From: Rhodoferax lithotrophicus
GTDB taxonomy: Bacteria > Pseudomonadota > Gammaproteobacteria > Burkholderiales > Burkholderiaceae_C
Assembly: GCF_019973615.1 (NCBI RefSeq)
Contig: NZ_AP024238.1
Span: 4,795,989 to 4,859,988 of the forward strand
Length of the DNA: 64,000 nt
Direction of reading: 5' to 3'
Shown here: piece by piece, positions 17,164 to 24,951 of the stretch
Numbering within the stretch: position 1 is the stretch's first letter
Layout of the letters: every line of letters starts with the position of its first letter
Position numbers and translations under genes: made by a program
The notes under the pieces: model-generated
Seen by the model: the letters and a program-made list of their open reading frames with translations, nothing else
What the model was told of the DNA's origin: nothing
Database searches by the model: none

Positions 17164-17230
17164 GCGGCTTGCGGGGGTGACCTCTATAATTTTGAGGTAG
17201 ATCAACTCCACACACCCCCAAGAGACCACC

Positions 17231-17776
17231 ATGAGCAACCACCACCCCACCAGTGCGCACGATGCACATGCGACACCCAGCCCCAGCCTCTTCAAACAAG
17301 TGTTCAACCTGGTGGTGTTGCTGGCGCTGCCCGTGCTGGTGGTGGGCTCTCTGATTGGGTATTACAAGGCACATGACAGCGTTGGCCCCGGCAGCTTGTC
17401 GGAAGAAGCCGTCGAGGCCCGGATTCAAAAGGTTGGCATGTTGCAACTGGGTGCCGCCAAGCACGAGCTGAGAACTGGTGAAGCTGTTTTCAAAGCTCAA
17501 TGCACTACCTGCCACACCGCAGGCACGCTGGGTGCGCCCAAGTTCGGGGATGCCGCCGCCTGGGCTCCACGCATCGCCACCGGTTTTGACGCACTGCTGA
17601 ATTCGGCCATGAACGGCAAGGGCAATATGACCAAGCAAGGTGGCGCTGCGTTTTCTGACTACGAAGTGGCCCGCGCGGTGGTCTACATGGCCAATGCAGG
17701 CGGTGCCAAATTTGCCGAACCCAAAGCGCCAGAGGGTGCCGCGGCTCCTGCCGGAGCAGCTTCCGCCGCCCAATAA
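17231..17776 (+). CDS. membrane-anchored cytochrome c5-like protein
   Basis: 181 residues. One uncleaved helix (VVLLALPVLVVGSLIGYYK, about 27-46) anchors a single-heme domain with CTTCH (about 91-95), an axial-ligand region in MTKQGGAAFSDYEVARAVVYM, and an Ala/Pro-rich tail. It fits the cytochrome c5 (class I) family of electron carriers. It follows the b561/YceI genes by 67 bp and may be one of their redox partners, but it may have its own promoter. Confidence 0.88.
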   Translation: MSNHHPTSAHDAHATPSPSLFKQVFNLVVLLALPVLVVGSLIGYYKAHDSVGPGSLSEEAVEARIQKVGMLQLGAAKHELRTGEAVFKAQCTTCHTAGTLGAPKFGDAAAWAPRIATGFDALLNSAMNGKGNMTKQGGAAFSDYEVARAVVYMANAGGAKFAEPKAPEGAAAPAGAASAAQ

Positions 17777-17798
17777 CTTTTTACACGCTTTTTAGCAG

Positions 17799-17843
17799 TG
17801 TAGCCCTTGCTAGATAAGCGCAAACAGCTACATATTGTGTAGC
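17799..17843 (+). repeat. dispersed ~55-bp repeat
   Basis: GTAGCCCTTGCTAGATAA followed by GCGCAAACAGCTACATATT. It lies between the convergent cytochrome c gene and the gene ending at 17828, so it covers both 3' ends. Confidence 0.75.
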
Positions 17844-18367
17844 GCTTCAGGGCTTCTGACAAAACCGAACCGGGTTTGCAAGTCGCCCCGCAACACGTCT
17901 TGCAGCGGCCAGCGGCCCTGCTCCAGTGCTTGGGCAGCCAAGGCCATGTCCTGGCTATGCACCAGGCCCAAACCCAAGTCGGCTTCCAGGTACAACCAGC
18001 CCTGTTCGTCCAGCCAGCAGCCCGACACCTGCGCCATGCGCCCGGTGTGATCTTGCACGCTGCCATCGGGCTGCAGCCGCCAGACCAGCGGTGTGGCGAG
18101 CAACTCCACAAACACCCGTTGTGGCCCATTCTGAAAATACCAGCAGCCCCGCGCATCGGGCGCGTAGTTGCGGGCAATAAAGTCCAGCAATTTGCCGTGA
18201 CGTAATTCCGCGCCTTTGCTGCCCGGCGTGCCCCCGGCAAATGGCCCACAGGCCTGCGCACGTTCATCACGCATGAACCAGTTGCCACGCGTATCGAGTC
18301 CGAGCCAGCCGTAGCAGTCTGGCACGTTGGGCCATTTGGCCATGGCTTGTTTGACGATGTCATCCAT
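17828..18367 (-). CDS. conserved hypothetical protein, about 179 residues
   Basis: I recognise it only as a type of protein common in Burkholderiales, without a known function. It is soluble, without signal peptide, and rich in Trp and Gly: KWPNVPDCYGWLGLDTRGNW near the start, FIARNYAPDARGCWYFQNGP in the middle and LYLEADLGLGLVHSQDMALA near the end, spacing that suggests a beta-rich domain. The start at 18367 is chosen because AAGGAA lies six bases upstream; ATG 18373 would leave no spacing. It overlaps the YheT-type hydrolase stop by 8 bp, so the two are probably co-translated. Its last codons and stop reach into a dispersed repeat. Confidence 0.75.
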   Translation of the reverse strand: MDDIVKQAMAKWPNVPDCYGWLGLDTRGNWFMRDERAQACGPFAGGTPGSKGAELRHGKLLDFIARNYAPDARGCWYFQNGPQRVFVELLATPLVWRLQPDGSVQDHTGRMAQVSGCWLDEQGWLYLEADLGLGLVHSQDMALAAQALEQGRWPLQDVLRGDLQTRFGFVRSPEALHNM

Positions 18368-19412
18368 CCACATTTCCTTTAAGTGTCAAGCCCGATTGTT
18401 GGGCCAGCCAGGTAAGCACCGCCGCCGGCATGGTCTGAATGTGCCCCGGCCACGGCCCGCGGGCAAAGCCCACATGTCCGCCATGGAGCGGCTGCCACAA
18501 ACTCACGTGGCGCCCGACCTGACTGGCGCGCGGCAAACTGCTGGCCGGTACAAACGGGTCGTTGCGTGCATTCACCACCAGCGTCGGCAGCATCATGCCA
18601 GCCAGGTGGGGCTTGGCCGAAGCCCGCGCCCAATAGTCTTCGGTGTTCCTGAAGCCATGCAGCGGAGCGGTGAACACATTGTCAAACTCGTACAAAGTGC
18701 GTGCGCCCAGCAGGGCCTGCGGCTGAAACAGGCCGGGGTGCTGGGCCAGTTTTTGCATCGCCTTGGGCTTCATGCTGCGCAAAAACATGCGGGTGTAGAC
18801 GCTGCGGTTAAAGCCCCGGCCCATGGCTTGGCCACTGGCGGCCAAATCCACCGGCGCTGAAATACTGGCCACCGCACTGGCCTGCAGCCGCCCCTGGCTG
18901 CCCGCTTCTTGCGCCCAGCGCAACAGCGCATTGCCGCCCAGTGACACACCCACCACCATCAATGGGCGCGGGGTGCACTGGCGCAGGCGCGTCAAAATCC
19001 AGCCAATTTCTTCATAGTCGCCCGAGTGGTAGGCCCGTGCCGCACGATTGATTTCGCCACTGCAGCCGCGAAAGTGCGGCACCACAAAACTCAAGCCACG
19101 CTGTTGTGCCACCTGTGCAAAGGCCAGCGCATAGTGGCTGTGCGACGAGCCTTCCAACCCATGAAACAACACCAGCAGCGGTGTTGGAGTTGCGGCCGAA
19201 CCTGCCTGGGCATCACACCAATCCACATCGATGAAGTCGCCATCCGGCGTGGTCCAGCGCTCCCGGCGGTAGTGGATGGCGGCCAGCGCCGCTGGCTGTG
19301 CATGGCGCACCCGCAGCGCGGGCCAGATGGTTTGCAGGTGGCCCCCAGGCAGCCACCATGGCGCTATGGATTCAGTAGCTTCTTGCGCTTGATTGGAGGG
19401 GGCTACAGGCAC
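18360..19412 (-). CDS. YheT family alpha/beta hydrolase
   Basis: 350 residues. The family opening WWLPGGHLQTIWP lies near 19-31. LVLFHGLEGSSHSHYALAFA contains the oxyanion region, GVSLGGNALLRW the nucleophile Ser, NARNDPFVP the Asp and LHGGHVGF the His of the triad. YheT proteins are predicted esterases or lipases with unknown substrates. The only possible start (GTG 19412, or ATT just before it, since a stop lies upstream) falls within a copy of the dispersed repeat, so about the first 15 residues (MPVAPSNQAQEATES) are repeat-derived. Confidence 0.88.
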   Translation of the reverse strand: MPVAPSNQAQEATESIAPWWLPGGHLQTIWPALRVRHAQPAALAAIHYRRERWTTPDGDFIDVDWCDAQAGSAATPTPLLVLFHGLEGSSHSHYALAFAQVAQQRGLSFVVPHFRGCSGEINRAARAYHSGDYEEIGWILTRLRQCTPRPLMVVGVSLGGNALLRWAQEAGSQGRLQASAVASISAPVDLAASGQAMGRGFNRSVYTRMFLRSMKPKAMQKLAQHPGLFQPQALLGARTLYEFDNVFTAPLHGFRNTEDYWARASAKPHLAGMMLPTLVVNARNDPFVPASSLPRASQVGRHVSLWQPLHGGHVGFARGPWPGHIQTMPAAVLTWLAQQSGLTLKGNVDG

Positions 19413-19417
19413 AATTT
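19364..19417 (-). repeat. dispersed ~55-bp repeat forming the hydrolase N-terminus
   Basis: Reverse strand: AAATTGTGCCTGTAGCCCCC, then GCGCAAGAAGCTACTGAAT. It spans the junction between the SnoaL-like gene (its TAA stop is at 19416-19418) and the hydrolase, whose start codon and first residues lie in it. Confidence 0.85.
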
Positions 19418-19865
19418 AATGCAAAACATGGGGGACGGCCGTGATGTCTTCATTCTCACGCGGGTTGCCCGGGCTGGCATGGTGCGCCACCAGCCGCCAG
19501 CCTTGCGCGGTTTTGTGATAGACGTTGGTGGCCATCACAAAGGCATCCATCGGGCCTTCCTGGGTCAGGATGCCAATACGCTCGCGCACACTGTGGATGC
19601 TGCTGGCCAGGCCCTCGATTTTGCGCACGTCTTGCGCGGCAATACGCAAGTTTCCATTGGAGAACATGGATTCAAAGGCGGCGCGAATCGCCACCAGGCC
19701 CACCATGCGGGGGCCGCCGGGGTGGATGCAGATGACATCATCCTCATCGGCCCAACAGGCCATCAGGCGGTCGATGTCACCGGTTTGCAAGGCTTCGTAA
19801 AAGCTGGTTTCAATGTCGTCGGCAGAGCCGCCAACGGTGGCTGCAATTTTTTGGGCTTTGGACAT
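19416..19865 (-). CDS. SnoaL/NTF2-like (DUF4440-type) protein
   Basis: 149 residues from the ATG at 19865, starting MSKAQKIAATVGGSADDIET. FYEALQTGDIDRLMACWADE and the C-terminal pattern WRLVAHHASPG are typical of the SnoaL/ketosteroid isomerase-like cone fold, in which a small cavity binds a ligand. No catalytic role can be deduced. It is followed 3 bp later by the hydrolase. Confidence 0.78.
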   Translation of the reverse strand: MSKAQKIAATVGGSADDIETSFYEALQTGDIDRLMACWADEDDVICIHPGGPRMVGLVAIRAAFESMFSNGNLRIAAQDVRKIEGLASSIHSVRERIGILTQEGPMDAFVMATNVYHKTAQGWRLVAHHASPGNPRENEDITAVPHVLH

Positions 19866-19913
19866 GGGTGGTGTATGAAGAGTAAGCCATGATTTTGACC
19901 GCATTTGTGCCGC

Positions 19914-20321
19914 TCATGTGGCGCGCACGACGGTGGTGGTGATTTCGGTCGTCACACGGGTCATCAGCTTGTGCACCGGGCACTTTTCTGCCACGGCGGT
20001 CAGTTGGGCAAACTCGGCATCGCTGAAGCTGCCGCTGATCACCAGCCGGGTGTTGAGTCGGTACACCCCGCTGCGCTCCTGGCTGTTGTCGCTGACCACT
20101 TCGGTGTGAATGTCATCCACCGCAATGTTCTTTTTACGGGCAAACCACATCACCGTCAAGGCCTTGCAAGCCCCCAGGGCCGCGTCGTACAAATCATGCG
20201 GGCTCGGGCCTGCATCCTCACCACCTTCGGCCGCGGACACGTCCGTGTCGAACTGGTGATCACGAAGGTGGATGGTCTGCGCCAGTTGGGTGCCCGGCTT
20301 GTGCTGGAGGTGAACGGACAT
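19914..20321 (-). CDS. OsmC/Ohr family protein
   Basis: 135 residues from the ATG at 20321, which has GGAG seven bases upstream; the open frame runs on for 39 unlikely codons. GEDAGPSPHDLYDAALGACK carries the first conserved Cys (CKALTVMWFARKK) and AEKCPVHKLMT the second; the pair reduces organic or lipid hydroperoxides. Both cysteines present means it is likely active as a thiol peroxidase. Confidence 0.88.
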   Translation of the reverse strand: MSVHLQHKPGTQLAQTIHLRDHQFDTDVSAAEGGEDAGPSPHDLYDAALGACKALTVMWFARKKNIAVDDIHTEVVSDNSQERSGVYRLNTRLVISGSFSDAEFAQLTAVAEKCPVHKLMTRVTTEITTTVVRAT

Positions 20322-20520
20322 GTGGTCTCCTGTGTGGGTGTTTTCCAGTGTAAAACAGGCCCCCTGAGGCGGTTGCAGGGGCAAGAGTGCCCATCCGCAG
20401 ACCAAGCCTTCTCTGTCCGCGGGATCTGTTGGAGCCACTTATACCCGCACCCGTGAATGGCACGTCGCCGCGAGGTGCTGCAAGCAGAGGTGGTGCAGAC
20501 TTTGTAGTTGAATCTGCGTG

Positions 20521-20576
20521 TCAAATTGGCCTATAGGGCAGGTAGAACTTGCGCAAGCAGCTATCAAGTCAAGAGC
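20521..20576 (+). repeat. dispersed ~55-bp repeat
   Basis: TCAAATTGGCCTATAGGGCA, then GCGCAAGCAGCTATCAAG. The TGA stop of the acetyltransferase gene (reverse strand, 20569-20571) lies in its right flank. Confidence 0.93.
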
Positions 20577-21045
20577 AAATTGCTGCCAGCAGCTTGCTCA
20601 TTCGCGCATTCGCCAACACCACCCCAGCCCGTTCTACCTGCTGGCGCGCGTCCACACCAAAGCCCCATTTCTGGAAAAACGGCTCGGCGCTCAGGCTGAC
20701 ATCGGCAAACAAACAGCCTATGCCCTGGGCCGCTGCCGACTGGTGGAGATGCGCCATCAGCGCCCGTCCCACGCCACGCCCGGCAAAGGCCCCGGCCACA
20801 AAGAAATGATCCACGTAGCCAGAGTCTTGCAGGTCTGCAAAGCCGGCGATGCAACCGTCCACCTCGGCAATAAAAGGCCGGTTGCCCCGCACCCGCTCGC
20901 CCCACTGCGCCGCATCGTACTGACAGGGCGCCCACACATCCAACTGTTCGGCGGTGTAGTGATGGCGGGCCAAATCATGTACCGATGAATAGAAGACGGC
21001 GCGCAAAGCGGGTTCGTCGCCGGGGTGGAAGTTGCGGATGAGCAT
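20569..21045 (-). CDS. GNAT family N-acetyltransferase
   Basis: 158 residues from the ATG at 21045, starting MLIRNFHPGDEPALRAVFY. DHFFVAGAFAGRGVGRALMA includes the Q/RxxGxG/A acetyl-CoA loop, and EPFFQKWGFGVDARQQVERA is the usual C-terminal strand region. The family acetylates small amines or protein termini; the substrate is unknown. Two start codons further upstream extend the frame but not the family match. The final residues and stop codon come from the adjoining dispersed repeat. Confidence 0.85.
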   Translation of the reverse strand: MLIRNFHPGDEPALRAVFYSSVHDLARHHYTAEQLDVWAPCQYDAAQWGERVRGNRPFIAEVDGCIAGFADLQDSGYVDHFFVAGAFAGRGVGRALMAHLHQSAAAQGIGCLFADVSLSAEPFFQKWGFGVDARQQVERAGVVLANARMSKLLAAICS

Positions 21046-21126
21046 AGGGGAGTGTGGCTGGAGCCCAAGGTTGCAGGTCAGAGAGTCATCCAATTTTTGA
21101 AGCGCCATTGTGCGTTCACTCAAGGC

Positions 21127-21531
21127 TTAAGCGCAGGCTGCTCCCGGCCGAAACTGCGCTTTCTCTGTGGCATCCATCACCACGGCCTGACTGGCGATGC
21201 ACGCTTGAGTGAAAGCCTGCACAAACCATGGCACCCAGGGTGTAGCGTCAATCGTGCTGGCCCCGGGGTTGACGCCACGCAGGCGCTGCGCATGGTTGAG
21301 TGCGTCGTCCTATGTGGCACGGGTTTTCAGCATCTGGTGGGCCAAGCCAAATACACACACCAGCGCAACGTTGGCCTGCTCCAGCCCAATGGCACCTAAC
21401 AAACCCAGCAGTCGGCCTTGCTCCAGCCAGGCTTGGTCCAGCGCTGGGGCCAGTGCGGCGGCATCCAACGTGAGCAATGGCCATGCGCTGTACTGCCGGA
21501 TGTAGTGTGGGGAGGTGGGCATGAGGCGCAT
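21127..21531 (-). pseudogene. Fic family protein remnant with internal deletion
   Basis: One frame encodes PHYIRQYSAWPLLTLDAAAL and QGRLLGLLGAIGLEQA, which match the N-terminus of the intact Fic protein encoded at 23178-24308 (YIWQLPDWPSLRYDASALAA). It then reaches a TAG (21310-21312) and continues in the same frame as DDALNHAQRL, STIDATPWVPWFVQAF and EKAQF, matching the Fic region after the active site (LDVTPWLNWFLGCLL, DKAQFW). The roughly 190 residues between, including the HPFxDGNGR motif, are missing. So this is a deleted, dead paralogue. Confidence 0.8.
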
Positions 21532-21646
21532 TTTGGGTAATACGGCTCAAAAAGTGAGGTGTATTTACAAGGATACGACTCAGCCAAATAAAAATAGCCA
21601 TTGTCTGATGGAGATGTGCATGGTTTGAATGTGGCAAATTTATGTG

Positions 21647-21704
21647 TCCAATTGGCGTCTATCCCATGTAATACGTGCGCAAGAAGCTATTGAATAAAGA
21701 GTAT
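21647..21704 (+). repeat. dispersed ~55-bp repeat
   Basis: CCAATTGGCGTCTATCCCAT, then GCGCAAGAAGCTATTGAATA and AGAGTAT. It covers the 3' end of the helix-turn-helix remnant (stop at 21659 on the reverse strand). Confidence 0.9.
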
Positions 21705-21990
21705 CCAGACCCACTCAATCCGGATGCGGACGGAACAACCCTAAACAGCGAATCGCACCGAGTAATCCTATTTTTTTGAGTCACCAGCCGCCAACGTGCG
21801 CCAGGCCCCTTACGCTCTGGTGCAATGAGGTTACGGCGGCTCAAGTCTGCCAGCAGGTTTTTGACCCGGTTGCGCTTTTGTGCATCGCTCAATACATCAG
21901 GCAATTTGGCCTGCAGCACCGCTTCCAGCTCCTCACCGGCTGCGCCACGGCCGCAGGCACGCGCAGCAGCACGGGCTGGTTTTGGTGATG
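21659..21990 (-). pseudogene. remnant of a winged-helix-type C-terminal domain
   Basis: The reverse-strand frame gives EELEAVLQAKLPDVLSDAQK and then RVKNLLADLSRRNLIAPERK before GPGARWRLV. This looks like the C-terminal winged-helix tail found on AlbA_2/ATP-binding regulators, but I am not sure of the family. There is no N-terminal part; upstream lies the IS element and the repeat it entered. The last 15 or so residues are translated repeat. Probably a dead fragment. Confidence 0.5.
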
Positions 21991-22002
21991 TGATGCCAAA
22001 TT

Positions 22003-22026
22003 GGGCTATGTCTGAATTAGCTGTTG
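22003..22026 (+). repeat. left terminal inverted repeat of the IS1595-like element
   Basis: 24 bp beginning GGGCTATGTCTGAATTAG, exactly complementary to 23025-23048. Confidence 0.88.
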
Positions 22027-22082
22027 AAAGATATGTGAGCTCAGCCTAAAGTGAAGGAGAAGAGTAGTCATGGAGGAGCAGC

Positions 22083-23045
22083 ATGAACCCTAGCGACTTT
22101 GCCAAACTTCTCAGTCAGCTGGAATCTCTGAGCACCAAGCAGCTGGCAAGGGTACGAGAAACCCTCAAAGGGCTTCCCCATACGTCAGGTGCAGCCATTG
22201 CTGGCGTACTTCAGGGCCCCAACGTGTGCCCCAACTGTCAGGCCCCAGCCGAACAACTACGACCTTGGGGACACAGCCATGGGCTGCCACGCATGCGCTG
22301 CCAGGCCTGCGGCAAAACCTGCAATGCGCTCACCGGCACGCCCTTGGCACACTTGCGCAAACGCGAACAATGGCTTGGCTATGCACAGGCATTGATTGAG
22401 GGCGTGAGCGTGCGCCAGGCCGCCCAATGCTGCAGCGTGGATAAAAACACCGCATTTCTCTGGCGGCATCGATTTCTGCAGGCCGCTGCCACACATCGCC
22501 CCGCGCATGAAGGTGGAATTGTCGAGGCTGATGAGACCTTCTTTCTGGAGTCCTTCAAAGGGCAACGCAAGCTGCCCCGGTGCGCACGCAAACGTGCTGG
22601 GGTGGGTGCTGCGTGGGAGCACATTGCCGTATTGGTAGTACGTGATCGCAGCGGACAAACAGCTGATTTCCGGCTACAAAAAATCGATGCATCCCATATC
22701 ACCGACGTGCTTGACCCCTTGGTGGACAAGGATGCCATCCTGTGTACGGATGGTGCGCGGGTTTATCAAAAGGTTGCTCGCAATATGGGCCTGACCCATC
22801 GCGCTATCAATGTTCACAAGGGCATACACGTCATTGAGGGGGCTTTCCATATCCAAAATGTCAACGCTTATGACAGTCGCCTCAAGCAGTGGATGAAACG
22901 CTTTCACGGGGTGGCTACCAAGTATCTAGAAAACTATCTTGGCTGGCGGCGCATGTTGGAGCGCTACCGCCAAAGCATCTCTCCAGCCATTTGTCTGAGT
23001 GAGGCTATGGGGAGATTCCAATTGCAACAGCTAATTCAGACATAG
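22083..23045 (+). CDS. IS1595-like (ISXO2 type) transposase
   Basis: 320 residues. GGAGGAG lies four bases before the ATG. An N-terminal zinc ribbon (CPNC near 45 and CQAC near 71) is followed by a helix-turn-helix (VSVRQAAQCCSVDKNTAFLW) and the ISXO2-like DDE domain: EADETFF (about 140-146) with the first Asp, LCTDGARVY (about 220-228) with the second, and NVNAYDSRLKQWMKRFHGVA with YLENYLGWRRML near the end. The stop codon TAG lies in the right inverted repeat. Confidence 0.92.
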   Translation: MNPSDFAKLLSQLESLSTKQLARVRETLKGLPHTSGAAIAGVLQGPNVCPNCQAPAEQLRPWGHSHGLPRMRCQACGKTCNALTGTPLAHLRKREQWLGYAQALIEGVSVRQAAQCCSVDKNTAFLWRHRFLQAAATHRPAHEGGIVEADETFFLESFKGQRKLPRCARKRAGVGAAWEHIAVLVVRDRSGQTADFRLQKIDASHITDVLDPLVDKDAILCTDGARVYQKVARNMGLTHRAINVHKGIHVIEGAFHIQNVNAYDSRLKQWMKRFHGVATKYLENYLGWRRMLERYRQSISPAICLSEAMGRFQLQQLIQT

Positions 23046-23048
23046 CCC
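23025..23048 (-). repeat. right terminal inverted repeat of the IS1595-like element
   Basis: 24 bp complementary to the left end. The transposase stop codon lies within it. Confidence 0.88.
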
Positions 23049-23103
23049 CAAATTGGCCCATAGCCCAGGTGGAACCTTCGCAAGCAGCTATCAAAAAAGC
23101 AGT
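23049..23103 (+). repeat. dispersed ~55-bp repeat, split by the IS element
   Basis: CAAATTGGCCCATAGCCCAG, then CGCAAGCAGCTATCAAAAAA. The missing left edge (TGATGCC) is on the other side of the IS at 21991-22002. Confidence 0.9.
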
Positions 23104-23134
23104 TAAAGAACTTGGCAAATCGTATTGCTGTGAC

Positions 23135-23159
23135 ATTCGCCGCGTAATGTGCGGCGAAT
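23135..23159. promoter_or_regulatory. perfect inverted repeat before the Fic gene, likely operator
   Basis: ATTCGCCGC and GCGGCGAAT, perfect 9-bp arms around the 7-bp loop GTAATGT, ending 18 bp before the Fic ATG. This position suits autorepression or a structure that hides the ribosome site. A third half-like TCGCCGC follows at 23171. Confidence 0.55.
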
Positions 23160-23177
23160 AAAGCCCATAATCGCCGC

Positions 23178-24308
23178 ATGTACCCTCACCGCCCCACCCT
23201 TATCGCCCGCTACATCTGGCAACTTCCCGACTGGCCATCTCTGCGCTATGACGCCTCTGCGCTGGCAGCCCCCCTGGCCCAAGTGCATCGGGCACAGGGT
23301 CAACTCATGGGGCGCATGGCAGAGCTAGGCATGGCCCAGCGTGATCAAGCCACCTTGCAAGTGCTGACGCAAGAAGTCATCACCACCAGCGAGATAGAAG
23401 GCGAACGCCTCAGCCTGGATGTTGTGCGCTCGTCCATCGCTCGCAGGTTGGGGCTGGACATTGGTGCCCTGGCCCCCAGCGACCGGCATGTGGACGGCGT
23501 GGTGGATGTGGTGCTGGATGCCACGCGCCATTTTGAGCAGCCACTAAGCCCGGAGCGCCTGTTTGGCTGGCACGCGGCCTTGTTCCCCACCGGCTACAGC
23601 GGGCGGATGCGCATTACCGTGGCGGCATGGCGCCTTGACGCCAGTGGCCCCATGGAAGTCGTGTCTGGTGCAGTAGGCCGGGAGAAAGTGCACTTCACCG
23701 CCCCACCCGCCAGCAGCCTACCCGCGCAAACCGATGCGTTCTTCCAATGGTTTGAAGCTGCCCCTGTGGGCGACGCGCTCATCAAAGCCGGACTGGCTCA
23801 CCTGTGGCTGGTGACGCTGCACCCGTTTGACGATGGCAATGGCCGCATCAGCCGAGCCGTGGGCGACATGGCGCTGGCCCGCGCGGAAGGCACCAGCCAA
23901 CGGTTTTACAGCTTCAGCGCACAGATACAGCGCGAACGCAAAGACTATTACCACCAACTGGAAGCCACCCAAAAAGGCCCGCTGGATGTAACACCCTGGC
24001 TCAACTGGTTTTTGGGCTGCTTGCTGCGCGCCGTGCAGGGCGCAGAGGCCACCTTGGCTGGCGTGCTGGACAAGGCCCAGTTCTGGCAACGCTGGGCTGG
24101 CACGCCCATGAACGCGCGGCAAACCACCGTACTGAACCGCGTGCTGGACGGCTTTGAAGGCAAGCTCACCAACGCAAAATGGGCCGCGCTGGGCAAATGC
24201 TCTGCGGACACCGCGCTACGCGACATCAACGACCTGCTGGCGCGGGGTGTACTGCGCAGGCTGGAGGGTGGCGGGCGCAGCACAGGGTATGAGCTATGTG
24301 TCAAATAG
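23178..24308 (+). CDS. Fic family protein (class II, with N-terminal inhibitory motif)
   Basis: 376 residues. The N-terminal DUF4172-like part (YIWQLPDWPSLRYDASALAA) leads to TTSEIEGERLS near 73-83, matching the inhibitory motif (S/T)xxxE(G/N) that blocks ATP binding. The Fic core HPFDDGNGRISRA near 215-227 is complete. Fic enzymes transfer AMP (or other nucleotide groups) from ATP to hydroxyls of target proteins. A winged helix follows at the C-terminus. The last codons and the TAG stop lie in the dispersed repeat at 24301. The gene may be a solitary regulator or stress effector; no partner toxin or antitoxin is evident. Confidence 0.9.
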   Translation: MYPHRPTLIARYIWQLPDWPSLRYDASALAAPLAQVHRAQGQLMGRMAELGMAQRDQATLQVLTQEVITTSEIEGERLSLDVVRSSIARRLGLDIGALAPSDRHVDGVVDVVLDATRHFEQPLSPERLFGWHAALFPTGYSGRMRITVAAWRLDASGPMEVVSGAVGREKVHFTAPPASSLPAQTDAFFQWFEAAPVGDALIKAGLAHLWLVTLHPFDDGNGRISRAVGDMALARAEGTSQRFYSFSAQIQRERKDYYHQLEATQKGPLDVTPWLNWFLGCLLRAVQGAEATLAGVLDKAQFWQRWAGTPMNARQTTVLNRVLDGFEGKLTNAKWAALGKCSADTALRDINDLLARGVLRRLEGGGRSTGYELCVK

Positions 24309-24355
24309 GCCTGTAGCTCAGGTAGAACAAGCGCAAGCAGCTATTAAAAGCAAAG
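24301..24355 (+). repeat. dispersed ~55-bp repeat
   Basis: TCAAATAGGCCTGTAGCTCA, then GCGCAAGCAGCTATTAAAAG. The stop codon TAG of the Fic gene (24306-24308) is part of it. Confidence 0.93.
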
Positions 24356-24473
24356 CAATTAGATTGGAAAGTTGGTCATAACTTTCAATTAGACAAGTAT
24401 GCAATTTAAATTGGTCAGAACTTGAGTTTTAATCGGCCAAGCATTTTCAGCCGTCAATTCCACAAAATGAGCA

Positions 24474-24736
24474 CCGTTGCTGCTTGACCTGCTGGCCGCC
24501 CACGCCGGGCAACTGGTCAACCACAGCAGCTATGGCGCGGCGCTGGGGCTGACCACCCCCACGGCGCAGAAGCCAGCGCCACCGTCCGCCCCCAAGACCT
24601 GCGCGGCTTGCGCCAATTACAAGCCGCAGTGGGGAATAAGTTTGTGCACGGCCTGGTGTTGCACGACCATGACCGCATCACCCCGTTTGACGAAAAGCTG
24701 CATGCGGGGCCGGTGTCGATGTTCTGGCGGGGGTAA
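24474..24736 (+). pseudogene. AAA_14/DUF4143 ATPase C-terminal remnant, frameshifted
   Basis: The first frame gives LLDLLAAHAGQLVNHSSYGA and ALGLTTPTAQ, as at the start of the DUF4143 C-terminal domain. A second frame then gives LRGLRQLQAAVGNKFVHGLV and HDHDRITPFDEKLHAGPVSM before FWRG and TAA at 24734, the usual end of these ATPases. The P-loop part and the middle are missing, and the two pieces lie in different frames. The gene is dead. Confidence 0.7.
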
Positions 24737-24787
24737 TGCCAGACCACGCCAAGCCATGCCATGCCAGGGTTGCACTTATTTTTTTAA

Positions 24788-24842
24788 AAAATAGGCCTCT
24801 AGCGCTTATGGGACGAGCGCAAGTAGCTATCAAATATCAAGT
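24788..24842 (+). repeat. dispersed ~55-bp repeat
   Basis: AAATAGGCCTCTAGCGCTTA, then GCGCAAGTAGCTATCAAATA. It lies between the ATPase relic and the antitoxin gene. Confidence 0.93.
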
Positions 24843-24951
24843 GAACTGGCACATTCATTTGCTTCGAACGTTGCGTTTATTGCGAATAATGCTATTATTT
24901 CCACCTATTGCAACTGGCCTGACTCAAAGCCGCCGCGCCAAGGAGAACCCC

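Larger units (their letters stand above)
22003..23048 (+). mobile_element. IS1595-like insertion sequence inserted in a dispersed repeat
   Basis: About 1,046 bp. Terminal inverted repeats GGGCTATGTCTGAATTAGCT at 22003-22022 (extending to 22026) and its complement at 23025-23048 are perfect over 24 bp. CAAATT (possibly CCAAATT) flanks both ends as a target duplication of 6-7 bp visible (8 bp is usual for the family). The target is the left edge of a dispersed repeat: its stub TGATGCCAAATT is left of the element, and the rest of the repeat follows on the right. The single transposase gene is intact, so the element may be active. Confidence 0.88.
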
